Shown: positions 34,213-42,213 of the stretch, piece after piece
Position numbering within the stretch: position 1 is the first letter of the stretch
Layout: each line of letters starts with the position of its first letter
Assembly (NCBI GenBank): GCA_020633235.1
Contig: JACKEA010000011.1
Location: 1 to 64,000, forward strand
From: Polyangiaceae bacterium
GTDB taxonomy: Bacteria; Myxococcota_A; Polyangia; Polyangiales; Polyangiaceae
Direction of reading: 5' to 3'
DNA: 64,000 nt
Notes under the pieces: model-generated
Told to the model about the DNA's origin: nothing
Databases searched by the model: none
Seen by the model: the letters and a program-made list of their open reading frames with translations, nothing else
Program-made: the position numbers and the translations under genes

Positions 34213-36383
34213 CATTGGGAGACGACGATCTTCTGGATCACGTCACCTTGCGCCACCCGGTCCCAGCCCTTTTCGGCGTGCCCAATCAACGGATAGTCGC
34301 CGTCCAGATGCGGGTAGGGGCCGAGGGTCACGAACAGCTGGCTCGATCCGGTGTCGCGGCCGGCCAGGGCCACGCCCACGGCGCCGGTGTCGAAAGGGGC
34401 CGGCGAGGTCTCGCAGCGCAGGGGTTCCTTGCCCGCACCGCCATAGCCGTCGCCTTCGGGATCTCCGAACTGCACGACGAAGCCGGGCACCACGCGGTGG
34501 ATCACGATGCCGTCGTAGAAGCCGGACTTGGCGAGCTCCGCGATGCGCGTGACGGTGACGGGAGCCAGCGCGGGATCGAGAGTCAGCGACAGATCCCCGG
34601 AGTCCGTGCTGAGGCGAAGCTTGACGACGGAAGTTCGCAGCTTGGCAAGCTCCGGTGGTGGCGCGCCGGGTTTCGAAGCGTTGCACTTCTTGCTGCGATC
34701 TCCGAGCAGGCCGAGGGTCTTCTCGGCGGCGGCCCGGAGCGTGGGGTTGTCGCTTGCGCACAGCTTGTCGACATCGGGCTTGAAGCTCATCAGCTGCAGC
34801 GCGCCGACGGCGCCCAGGAGCGCTGACGTGGTCTCGATGGTGTCCGCCGGGCGCTGGGCCTCGAAGGCCGCCTTCAGGGCGCTCACGATCTTGGGGTCCG
34901 GTGCGATGGGGGGCGGGGCCTCGCCCTCGGCGGGCTCGGTCACGGGCTCCTTCGCGGCGCGAGCGGGGTAGGCCGCGATCACCTGGGCGGCGGTGGTCAT
35001 GGTGCCGAGATCCTTGGCGGCCAGCGCTCGCGCCAAGATCTCGCGCGTGCCCGGCATCTCCGGATGCGATGGGAGCAGCTCCAGCGCGGCTTCGCGGACG
35101 CGAGGGTGCTCCGAGCGCGTCAGCTGCTCGAAGCGCGTAGCCCGGGCGCCTTTCAGCGGACCGCGATCGAGCACGCGGATGACCGCCAGCTGACCCGTCT
35201 CGCCGTTCTCCGTCGGGTCGCAGCTCTTGAGCTTGGAGTACAGGCTCGCGGTTCCCGCCAGCAACGCCGCTGCGGTGCAGCGCACCGTGACCAGGCGCCG
35301 CGTGAGGGTGGCGGAGGCCTTGTCCGGAATGGGCGCTTCTTGCAGTCGCTCGACGATCTCGCGCGCGCCACCGGCGAGGGGTGGCTCGAGCGCGCTCAGC
35401 GTGGTGATCAAGGGGCCCCAGGCGTCGCTGGTGAGGGATTTCTCACTGAGCGCCTCCGGGCCGGGGACCAGCTCGCCGAGGGCGCGACCGAGGGCGGCCA
35501 AACCGCCTTTGCCCAGCTTGGCCAGCTCCCGCGCAGCGTCGGCGCGTTCACTCGCGCTGAGCTTGTCGTCGCTCACCAACTTCTCGAGCACGTCGATGGC
35601 GGGATCCCCCGCACGGCCCAGGGCGCGCACCGCGAACGTCCGCTGCCGTCCCGCCTTGCCGAGCGCGCTTCGAGCCACCTCGAGCAAGCGCGCTTCTACG
35701 TTGTCGTCCACGCTCGAGAGCCGCGTGAACGCGAACAGCGCATTCACCAGGGGACGCTCCGGGTCGCTCGCCGCGTCCAGCAACGCGACCACGGACGCGT
35801 CGTTCAGCCGCTTCCTGCGCGAAGCGAGGCGGCCGAGGGCCAGCGCCGCGGCTTCCGCGCGCGGCGTGGGTCCGCTGAGCCAAGCCCGGAGCGTGGCCTC
35901 CGCTTCCGCGTTGCCACAGCGGCCGAGGGCGTCGGCGATGGCGGCCTCGGGACCGTCGATCATCTTGACGGGCGGCGGCGGCGAAGCGGCCAGCGACGCG
36001 GCCCGCGCCACCAACGCGCGGACCGTCTGCGGCTCACGCCCTTTGCAGGTGTAGCCGAGGCCGTAGGCCGCCCAGGAAATGACGACCGGATCCTCGTCGG
36101 CCAGGGCGCGGTTGAGCTTGTCGGCAGCGGCGCCGTCGGCGATGCGGGCCAGAGCGCGGGCAGCGCGGCGTCGCAGCGTCACGTCTCGGCTCGCGAGATC
36201 CGCCGGGGTGATGGCGCTGGCCGTGCGGGTCTGTTCTGCCGTCTCGATGACCCGCAGGCGCTTGTCGGGAGCGGGGCTGGCGCTCGGACTGGCGCTGGGC
36301 GCTCCGGCTTCCGGCGTGGACTTGCCCTGGCAGCCGTTGCAGCCGGAGACCAGCAGCGAAAGCAGCAGTGCGGCGCGCTTCAT
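34212..36383 (-). CDS. Lipoprotein with HEAT repeats and C-terminal cyclophilin-type peptidyl-prolyl isomerase
   Basis: 723 aa from the ATG at 36383, where a lipoprotein signal begins (MKRAALLLSLLVSGC, Cys15). About residues 60-580 are alpha-helical HEAT-like repeats (LRRRAARALARIADG, EAAALALGRLASRRK, VREAALELLPSHPE). The last 130 residues are a cyclophilin: GFYDGIVIHRVVPGFVVQF with the catalytic Arg, GDPEGDGYGGAG, SSQLFVTLG. An anchored foldase with a helical scaffold is likely, working on envelope proteins. Its ATG overlaps the stop of the YdcF-like gene (ATGA). Confidence 0.87.
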   Translation of the reverse strand: MKRAALLLSLLVSGCNGCQGKSTPEAGAPSASPSASPAPDKRLRVIETAEQTRTASAITPADLASRDVTLRRRAARALARIADGAAADKLNRALADEDPVVISWAAYGLGYTCKGREPQTVRALVARAASLAASPPPPVKMIDGPEAAIADALGRCGNAEAEATLRAWLSGPTPRAEAAALALGRLASRRKRLNDASVVALLDAASDPERPLVNALFAFTRLSSVDDNVEARLLEVARSALGKAGRQRTFAVRALGRAGDPAIDVLEKLVSDDKLSASERADAARELAKLGKGGLAALGRALGELVPGPEALSEKSLTSDAWGPLITTLSALEPPLAGGAREIVERLQEAPIPDKASATLTRRLVTVRCTAAALLAGTASLYSKLKSCDPTENGETGQLAVIRVLDRGPLKGARATRFEQLTRSEHPRVREAALELLPSHPEMPGTREILARALAAKDLGTMTTAAQVIAAYPARAAKEPVTEPAEGEAPPPIAPDPKIVSALKAAFEAQRPADTIETTSALLGAVGALQLMSFKPDVDKLCASDNPTLRAAAEKTLGLLGDRSKKCNASKPGAPPPELAKLRTSVVKLRLSTDSGDLSLTLDPALAPVTVTRIAELAKSGFYDGIVIHRVVPGFVVQFGDPEGDGYGGAGKEPLRCETSPAPFDTGAVGVALAGRDTGSSQLFVTLGPYPHLDGDYPLIGHAEKGWDRVAQGDVIQKIVVSQ

Positions 36384-36862
36384 GGGCCCACCGCGCGATC
36401 CACCGCGGCGCTGACGGCTTCCCTCAGCGAGCGCACCAGCCATGCGGTCCCCGAAATGCTCGGCGACGGCGCCGGGATCCCTTCGGCACGGAAGCCCACG
36501 CGCTGGAAGCTCGCCAGCGCTCGCGGCAAATGCCAGTCGCAGGTGACGACGGCCACGTGCGGGTGCGCGCCCAGAAGCCGCAGCGCGTAGCGCGCGTTCT
36601 CCGTCGTGGAGAGGCTGAGGAGCTCGGGCACGATCGCGCTCTCCGGCACGCCTTGCCTCCGAAGCTCCGCCGACAGCGCTTCCGCCTCCGAGACGCCATG
36701 CCAGCGGCGTCCTCCACACACCACGATCCGGGGAGCCACGCCGCCCTTGAACGCTTCGGCGGCGGCACGCGCGCGTCGCCGCCCCGCGTCCGACGGGCGG
36801 CCATCCGCTTCAACGCGGCAACCGAGCAGCACGATGGCATCCAGCGACACCGGCGCCACCAT
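36380..36862 (-). CDS. YdcF/DUF218-family protein
   Basis: 160 aa from the ATG at 36862; a TTG at 36880 is an alternative. DUF218 pattern: DAIVLLGCRVEADGRPSDAG, RIVVCGGRRWHGVSEAEAL, ENARYALRLLG, VAVVTCDWHLPRALASFQRVG. DUF218 proteins such as SanA and ElyC act in envelope and peptidoglycan-precursor maintenance. This version has no obvious membrane anchor. Coupled to the HEAT-cyclophilin lipoprotein gene, which also points to an envelope role. Confidence 0.85.
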   Translation of the reverse strand: MVAPVSLDAIVLLGCRVEADGRPSDAGRRRARAAAEAFKGGVAPRIVVCGGRRWHGVSEAEALSAELRRQGVPESAIVPELLSLSTTENARYALRLLGAHPHVAVVTCDWHLPRALASFQRVGFRAEGIPAPSPSISGTAWLVRSLREAVSAAVDRAVGP

Positions 36863-36891
36863 AGCGTAGGGTTCGACCAAGGAGTAAGGGA

Positions 36892-37311
36892 GTGAGCGAC
36901 GAAACCCTCGGCGGAAGCTGCGTCTGCGGCCGCGTGCGCTACACGGTCCGCGGACCTTTCATGGCATTTCAGTACTGTCACTGTCAGCGCTGCCGCAAGG
37001 CATCCGGGGCGGCGCACGCGGCCAACCTGTTCGTGGCCACGGAACAGCTCGCCTTCGTGGAGGGCGACGAGCACGTGCGGCGCTTCGATCTGCCGGAAGC
37101 CAAGTACTGGAGCCACTGCTTCTGCGACACATGTGGCTCGGCGCTCCCCTGGCTGTCTCGGACGGGCAAGGCGTACATCATTCCCGCGGGCACGCTGGAC
37201 GGCGACCCGGGCGTGCGGCCGACCCGCAACATCTACTGCGCGTTCCAGGCGAGTTGGTACGCTCCGGCCAACGAGCTACCGCGTTTCGACGAAGCCGCCC
37301 CACGTAAATAG
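36892..37311 (+). CDS. GFA-family (CENP-V/GFA) zinc protein
   Basis: 139 aa, GTG start with an upstream GGAG. Zinc-binding cysteines follow the GFA layout: GSCVCGRVRY, YCHCQRCRK and CFCDTCGSAL. The family was named for glutathione-dependent formaldehyde activation, but most members have no proven activity, so the substrate is not assigned. Divergent from the YdcF gene, 29 bases apart. Confidence 0.88.
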   Translation: MSDETLGGSCVCGRVRYTVRGPFMAFQYCHCQRCRKASGAAHAANLFVATEQLAFVEGDEHVRRFDLPEAKYWSHCFCDTCGSALPWLSRTGKAYIIPAGTLDGDPGVRPTRNIYCAFQASWYAPANELPRFDEAAPRK

Positions 37312-37346
37312 CTCGTAGTGCCTCCACGGTGTACGCTTCGCGGCCC

Positions 37347-39209
37347 ATGCGGCGCGCACGCTTCGTAACCCTGGGTGCCCTCGCCGCCATTGGCGGCGCG
37401 GTAGCCGTGGGGCTGTGCTCACGAGCGCCGGAGCGGGTCAACGCGCGGCTCGGTCGTTTTCGCGGCCCTGCGCCGCTGGATCCCGCCGCGCAATGCTCGG
37501 TGCGCCCCCTCTCGATGCCAACCGGTGGCCCCGCGGTGCTGGGCTGCCGCGATGCGCGTCGAGTGGTGAGCGAGGTTCGGGCGCGTCTCGCGGCTCCCGC
37601 CGGCGAGCCCATTCCGAACGCGTTCGCCTCGGCCACTACCGGTTGGCTCGATCCCCACGGCCTGTGGTCCGCCGCGCCGGACGCGCCGGCCAAGGCGCTG
37701 ATCCGCCGCCACGCGGCGGAGCTCATCGCGGAGATCGAGAAGAGCCCGCGAGATGGGAGCGACTGCACCGTCGCACGGGAGATCGGTCGCGCCACGCAAC
37801 TGTGGGTGAACGACCTGCGCAAGATCTACGAGTCTGCCACCAGCGACAGCCCGAAGCGCGCCTACCCGCTGGCGACCGCTGCGGTGTTCGAAGACGATCC
37901 CGTGCAGCGCCCCGCGCGGCAGCTGGCGCGGGATCTCGGCGCCCGCGGCAAGAGCTTCCGCGCCGCCTACGGAGACGCAGAGCATGCCGCCAGCAAGGCC
38001 GAAGCGCGCTTGTTTCCCGAGTTGAGCGTGGAGCAGTGGGCCGGCGCGGTGCTGGCCGCGGCGGTGCGTGCCTACGTTCCGGCGGTGGATGCTCACGGCC
38101 AGTGGGCGCCGCTCGATGAAGAATGGTCGCTGTACGCGGCGGACTCCGCGCTGGACGTGGGTCCGCGGCTGTGGGGGCGCATGATGCGCACGGCGCTTGG
38201 CATCGTGGTGCTGGAAGATCCCACGCCTCCCTTGGAGCAGGGCGATCTAGTGCTGTCCATCGGCGGCATCGCCACGGCCGGCCTGAGCGTGGAGCAAGCC
38301 GAGCAGCTCTCACGCCTCGAGCCCGCCGGCGGCGAGACGGTGCGCGACGTCGTGGTGTTGCGCAAAGGCGAGAAGCTGCCGCGTCGCTTTCGCGTGTCCC
38401 TCGACGACGAAGCGCCGGCCGAGCCTCTGGGCGACGATTTCGAGGTGACGCGCGTGAGCTATGGCGACGGTGAGGTCGCCGTCATCGCGATGCCCGACGT
38501 GCCCGACGGTTTGGGGGAAGACCTGGGTCGCACCGTCAGCGAGCTTCGCAGCGAGAGCCCAACGCCATTGGCCATTTTGTTGGACCTGCGCGGAAACGGC
38601 GGGGGCTCCATCGACGGCGCGGCGGGCGCCATCGGCGTCTTCATCCCGGGGGCGCCCATGTTCCCGCTCCGGCGTCGCGGCGGCGCCGTCGAGGTGCAGC
38701 GTTCCCCCGCACCGTCCGGCGCGATGCGTTGGCCGGGCCCCGTCGCGACGCTCGTGGACGGCTACACGGCGAGCGCGGCGGAGATGATCGCCGGCGCGCT
38801 CGCCAGCTACCGACGCGGTGAGATGATCGGCGCTCGCACTTTCGGCAAGGGGTGCGTGCAGGAGTACTTCGACGATCGCTCCGGCGTGGGCGTGCTGCGG
38901 CTCACCACGATGCTGTTCGCGATGCCCGACGGCTCCCCGCTGCAAGGCGTGGGGCTGTTGCCGGATCTCTCGCTGGGTCTGCCCACGCCGCGGGAGCGCG
39001 AAAAGACGCTGACGGCGACGTTTCCCGCTTGGCGGGGGCCGGACATCCGCGTGGCCGGCGCCCTGGGCGGCCCAGAGTTTCCGGCGCACCATGGCCACGT
39101 GGGCGGCTGCACCGATGCCGTAGTGTGCAGCGCGCTGCGGCACTTGGGCGCCGCGCCGCCGCGCCGTAGCGCGGCGCGCGGCCACAGTCCGAAGCGCGGC
39201 GCTCGCTGA
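37347..39209 (+). CDS. S41-family (C-terminal processing) protease
   Basis: 620 aa from the ATG at 37347. An N-terminal membrane or signal segment (FVTLGALAAIGGAVAVGLC) precedes a helical region, a PDZ domain (about 280-345: LEQGDLVLSIGGIATAGLSV) and the S41 catalytic core: LAILLDLRGNGGGSIDGAAG, VDGYTASAAEMIAGALASY with the nucleophile Ser, and ARTFGKGCVQEYF with the general-base Lys. Ser and Lys are both present, so activity is expected. It acts in the periplasm. TACGCT at 37332-37337, nine bases before the ATG, supports this start. Confidence 0.88.
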   Translation: MRRARFVTLGALAAIGGAVAVGLCSRAPERVNARLGRFRGPAPLDPAAQCSVRPLSMPTGGPAVLGCRDARRVVSEVRARLAAPAGEPIPNAFASATTGWLDPHGLWSAAPDAPAKALIRRHAAELIAEIEKSPRDGSDCTVAREIGRATQLWVNDLRKIYESATSDSPKRAYPLATAAVFEDDPVQRPARQLARDLGARGKSFRAAYGDAEHAASKAEARLFPELSVEQWAGAVLAAAVRAYVPAVDAHGQWAPLDEEWSLYAADSALDVGPRLWGRMMRTALGIVVLEDPTPPLEQGDLVLSIGGIATAGLSVEQAEQLSRLEPAGGETVRDVVVLRKGEKLPRRFRVSLDDEAPAEPLGDDFEVTRVSYGDGEVAVIAMPDVPDGLGEDLGRTVSELRSESPTPLAILLDLRGNGGGSIDGAAGAIGVFIPGAPMFPLRRRGGAVEVQRSPAPSGAMRWPGPVATLVDGYTASAAEMIAGALASYRRGEMIGARTFGKGCVQEYFDDRSGVGVLRLTTMLFAMPDGSPLQGVGLLPDLSLGLPTPREREKTLTATFPAWRGPDIRVAGALGGPEFPAHHGHVGGCTDAVVCSALRHLGAAPPRRSAARGHSPKRGAR

Positions 39210-39218
39210 GCGCCGCGC
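39194..39218. terminator. Bidirectional hairpin terminator between convergent genes
   Basis: Perfect 11-bp stem (GCGCGGCGCTC / GAGCGCCGCGC) with a 3-base loop, beginning inside the last codons of the S41 protease gene and ending ten bases before the stop of the subtilase gene. It would serve both strands. Confidence 0.65.
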
Positions 39219-39227
39219 CTCTTCGAG

Positions 39228-41960
39228 TCAACGCATGACGGGGATCCAGGTCACCTCGTAGGAGTCGGACCAGACCACGCCCTGGTTCTGTTGGTAGAAC
39301 AGCGGCTGAGACGGCGCGACAGTGTAGGGCAAGGCCTCGGGCGCTCGGAACAGGATGCGCTCATCTGTGGCATCCCCGCTGACGTCCGCGAAGATCGGAA
39401 TGTCTCCGGGTGCTCCGAAGCTCACCGACGTTGACGTGCTGTTGCCCGTCTGCAGGTACAGCTTGCCTTCGTCTGGGCGGAAGAAGGCGAGCTTGTCGCC
39501 GCCGCTGTCGTGATGAATGCGCGGAATGTCGCCCTGCTTGCCAAACGGTATGAACGCGCTGAAGTTGAGATTCGACGTCTTGGCGATTTCCCACGTTCCG
39601 CCCTTGAACGTGATCAGGTCGTCGGCGCCATCGCCATCGAGGTCACCGGTGAGGGGGGTCGAGTCGAACTCGCCCACGGGTAGCTGGGCCAGGGTAGCGC
39701 TCTGCGTCTGGTCGCGGATGTACCAACGGCCGTGGGGGAAGTAGCTGTAGCGATCGAACACCGCCAGGTTCGCCTTGCCGTCCCCATCGAAGTCGAGAGC
39801 GATCGGAATGTCTCCGAACGACCCATAGGTGATTGTGCTCGTGGAACCATTCTGGAGGTTCTTGATCAGCCACTGAGTCGTGCTCGGGCGGTACACCACG
39901 AGCTCGGCGCGGGAATCTCCAACGATGTCCGCGGGACACGGAATGTCGCCGTCCTGTCCCCACTGGAAGAGATCCTCACCACCACCGGAGTAGCGGATCT
40001 TCCACAGCCCGCCAAAGCCGCGGGAGGTGCGGTAGAGCGCGAAGTCCGCCTTGCCGTCGCCGTCGAAGTCCGACGAGCGCCCGCAGAAGTGGCGCGCGTT
40101 GATGACCTCGCCGAGCTCCATCAAGTCCGGCCGCGCGACGCGCGTGCGTTTGATGTAGGTCGTGCCGATGCCGTTTGGGTTCTGAGAGAGCAACGACGGC
40201 TCGAGGCGGATGTCTCGGATCGTGCTGTGTCGCCTCAACATGCGCCGCAGTTCCTTGGGCGTGAAGGCGCCGCCGTGGTTGTTGAACAGGATGCCCTCTA
40301 GGGCCACCATTGCACCGGTGACGATTGGCCCTGCCCCAGACGTTCCGCCGAAGGTGGAAGTGTAGAAGGTGTCTTCGGCGTTGGCGCTGTTGTAGAAGTC
40401 GCCGTACCCGGTGGTGACGATCTGCGAGTCGCCCTGTGCTTGCGCGTCGAAGCGGCTGCCGTAGGTCGAGAAGAACGCCCAGTAGGACGCCGGCACGTTG
40501 GCGCCTCCCGCTCCAACGAATACGGCGCCGGAGTCTTGGGCATTGACGCTCGCATTGACGTTGACCTCGTCATACATGGCGAACGCGCCCAGGAAGCCGG
40601 GCAGGTCGAGGTTGCAGCCGCCGTTGCCCCCAGTGGCGATCACGTGGCGCCCGTTTGCCGTGGCGAGCTTGACCGCGTCTTTGACCGCGGGGTCGTGCTC
40701 GGCGGGAACGAAGTCGGGCAGGGACGCCTGATTGTAGTCGGATGCCGCGATGTTGTCGCCGTTGCAGTCGAAACCGGCGAAGGTCTGCATCTCGATCAGG
40801 ATCGCGCCGCCCGGCCAGAGATTGGCCGAGGCATTACTGACCGCAGCGGGACGATTGGGGCCGGTGGTCGGGAACTCGGTCGATAGGCGAACTTCGGCTT
40901 CCGATGTCAATCCGGTCACGCCGAAGCCGTTGTCTGCCGCGCTCAGAATGCCAGTGACGGCGGTGCCGTGATTGCGGAAGTCCGTGATGTTGATGCTGGA
41001 ATGTGGAGTGCCGCTCACGAGGTTGCTGCTGCTGAGCGACGTGAGGTCTTGATGCGTGGTACGCCACGCGTACTCGACGTCGCCATAGCCCGTGTTGGTC
41101 GCGTATGCGCCGAAGTAGGTCGCCTGCGCGTCGATGGCGTTGATGCCCCGGGGCCAATCTTGCGCGTAGTGCTGTAAAGGCGAGTAGTCTCCCGGGGGCG
41201 CCGGCGGCGGGGTCGGAATGCCGGGCGGATCGATCGAGCGTTGCACCTGAGGGTCGATGCCCTTCTCGAGCTTGGCGACACGATCTGCATCGGGTACCGG
41301 GGCGTGTCGCGCCGCCTTCTGCAGGATCTCAGTAGCCTTTTGCCCTGCTTTCCCGAGCTCGGCAGACACGGGCAAGAAGCAGGGATAGGCGAGCTCCACG
41401 AGCGGGTTCTTGTTCAGCTCGTCGAGCAGCTGCGACATGTGCTCCGCATCCTTGGGCTCGACATAGGAGTAGAACCAGAGGTTGAGATCCGGAACGTCGC
41501 GGCCGGTCCTTGCTTGGCCCTCCGCGCGCGCCTTCTCCAGGTACTTCTCGCTGAGCTCGTGCATACGCACGCTGACCTTGTGGTCGTACTTGTCCAGCGT
41601 GGCGCGGACGGCATCGAGGGCCTTGAAGGCCGGCTCTCCCTCGACCTTGTCCTTCTCGATGGTGAGCTTCCCGCCACGAGAGCGCACGCCGGAACCGACC
41701 TTGAACTTGATCTGGATGCGGTTGTCCATCGCATCTCGGGCAAGCTCCTCGGGACCGAACGTCCGCTTGCGGAAGGAATGGCTGGCCCATGGCAAGAGGC
41801 CGGTCTTGGGATCGGGCTCGTCGAAGCCGCTGGCGCCAACCACGGGCGTGGACTGCGCCGCAATGTCATCTGGATCGCTGGAGCGGTCCCCCGAGCAGCC
41901 GGAAAGGGATGCGGCGAAGCTCAACGCTGAGAAGAGTGCGAATTTACGAAGAAGTGTCAC
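39228..41960 (-). CDS. Secreted subtilisin-like (S8) serine protease, lipoprotein with C-terminal propeller
   Basis: 910 aa from a GTG at 41960, chosen because AAAGGAGG lies nine bases upstream. Lipoprotein signal to SLSGC. A prodomain-like region (about 40-255) precedes the S8 domain with a full triad: Asp294 (GDVEYAW), His331 (NHGTAVTG) and Ser541 (GGTSGAGP), plus the oxyanion Asn in ATGGNGG. After about residue 620, seven FG-GAP/VCBS-like units (DFDGDGKADFALYRT, DFDGDGKANLAVFD, DLDGDGADDLITF) form a probable calcium-binding propeller. Divergent from the two-giant-protein operon; it may process those products. Confidence 0.9.
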   Translation of the reverse strand: MTLLRKFALFSALSFAASLSGCSGDRSSDPDDIAAQSTPVVGASGFDEPDPKTGLLPWASHSFRKRTFGPEELARDAMDNRIQIKFKVGSGVRSRGGKLTIEKDKVEGEPAFKALDAVRATLDKYDHKVSVRMHELSEKYLEKARAEGQARTGRDVPDLNLWFYSYVEPKDAEHMSQLLDELNKNPLVELAYPCFLPVSAELGKAGQKATEILQKAARHAPVPDADRVAKLEKGIDPQVQRSIDPPGIPTPPPAPPGDYSPLQHYAQDWPRGINAIDAQATYFGAYATNTGYGDVEYAWRTTHQDLTSLSSSNLVSGTPHSSINITDFRNHGTAVTGILSAADNGFGVTGLTSEAEVRLSTEFPTTGPNRPAAVSNASANLWPGGAILIEMQTFAGFDCNGDNIAASDYNQASLPDFVPAEHDPAVKDAVKLATANGRHVIATGGNGGCNLDLPGFLGAFAMYDEVNVNASVNAQDSGAVFVGAGGANVPASYWAFFSTYGSRFDAQAQGDSQIVTTGYGDFYNSANAEDTFYTSTFGGTSGAGPIVTGAMVALEGILFNNHGGAFTPKELRRMLRRHSTIRDIRLEPSLLSQNPNGIGTTYIKRTRVARPDLMELGEVINARHFCGRSSDFDGDGKADFALYRTSRGFGGLWKIRYSGGGEDLFQWGQDGDIPCPADIVGDSRAELVVYRPSTTQWLIKNLQNGSTSTITYGSFGDIPIALDFDGDGKANLAVFDRYSYFPHGRWYIRDQTQSATLAQLPVGEFDSTPLTGDLDGDGADDLITFKGGTWEIAKTSNLNFSAFIPFGKQGDIPRIHHDSGGDKLAFFRPDEGKLYLQTGNSTSTSVSFGAPGDIPIFADVSGDATDERILFRAPEALPYTVAPSQPLFYQQNQGVVWSDSYEVTWIPVMR

Positions 41961-42213
41961 GAGAACTGTCCTCCTTTGAGTGAGGCCGCCGTTTAGCAAT
42001 CCGCGTACCCACTCTCAGAGGGCGCTTTCCTGCGAGTTTCCGACCCAGCGTGGGTGTTCGCGAACGTGTGCGTCGTGTGCGCGCACTGCGCAGTGGGAGC
42101 CGTCGTGCGTTCGTGTGCGGCGCACGTGCGCCGCACGGATCTCAGCAGGGAAACCGCGGGGAATTTCCATGGAAGGGCAGCGGCACGGGGGTTGCTGAGG
42201 GGACCGCCACCCC
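41961..42213. promoter_or_regulatory. Divergent control region with palindromes and direct repeats
   Basis: Gene-free. It holds a perfect 22-base palindrome at 42115-42136 (half-site GTGCGGCGCAC), two overlapping 10-base palindromes (GTGCGCGCAC at about 42078-42087 and ACTGCGCAGT at about 42085-42094) and three direct copies of CGTGTGCG (42065-42072, 42074-42081, 42112-42119). This density suggests operators for a dimeric regulator controlling the subtilase gene, the giant-protein operon, or both. Confidence 0.55.
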
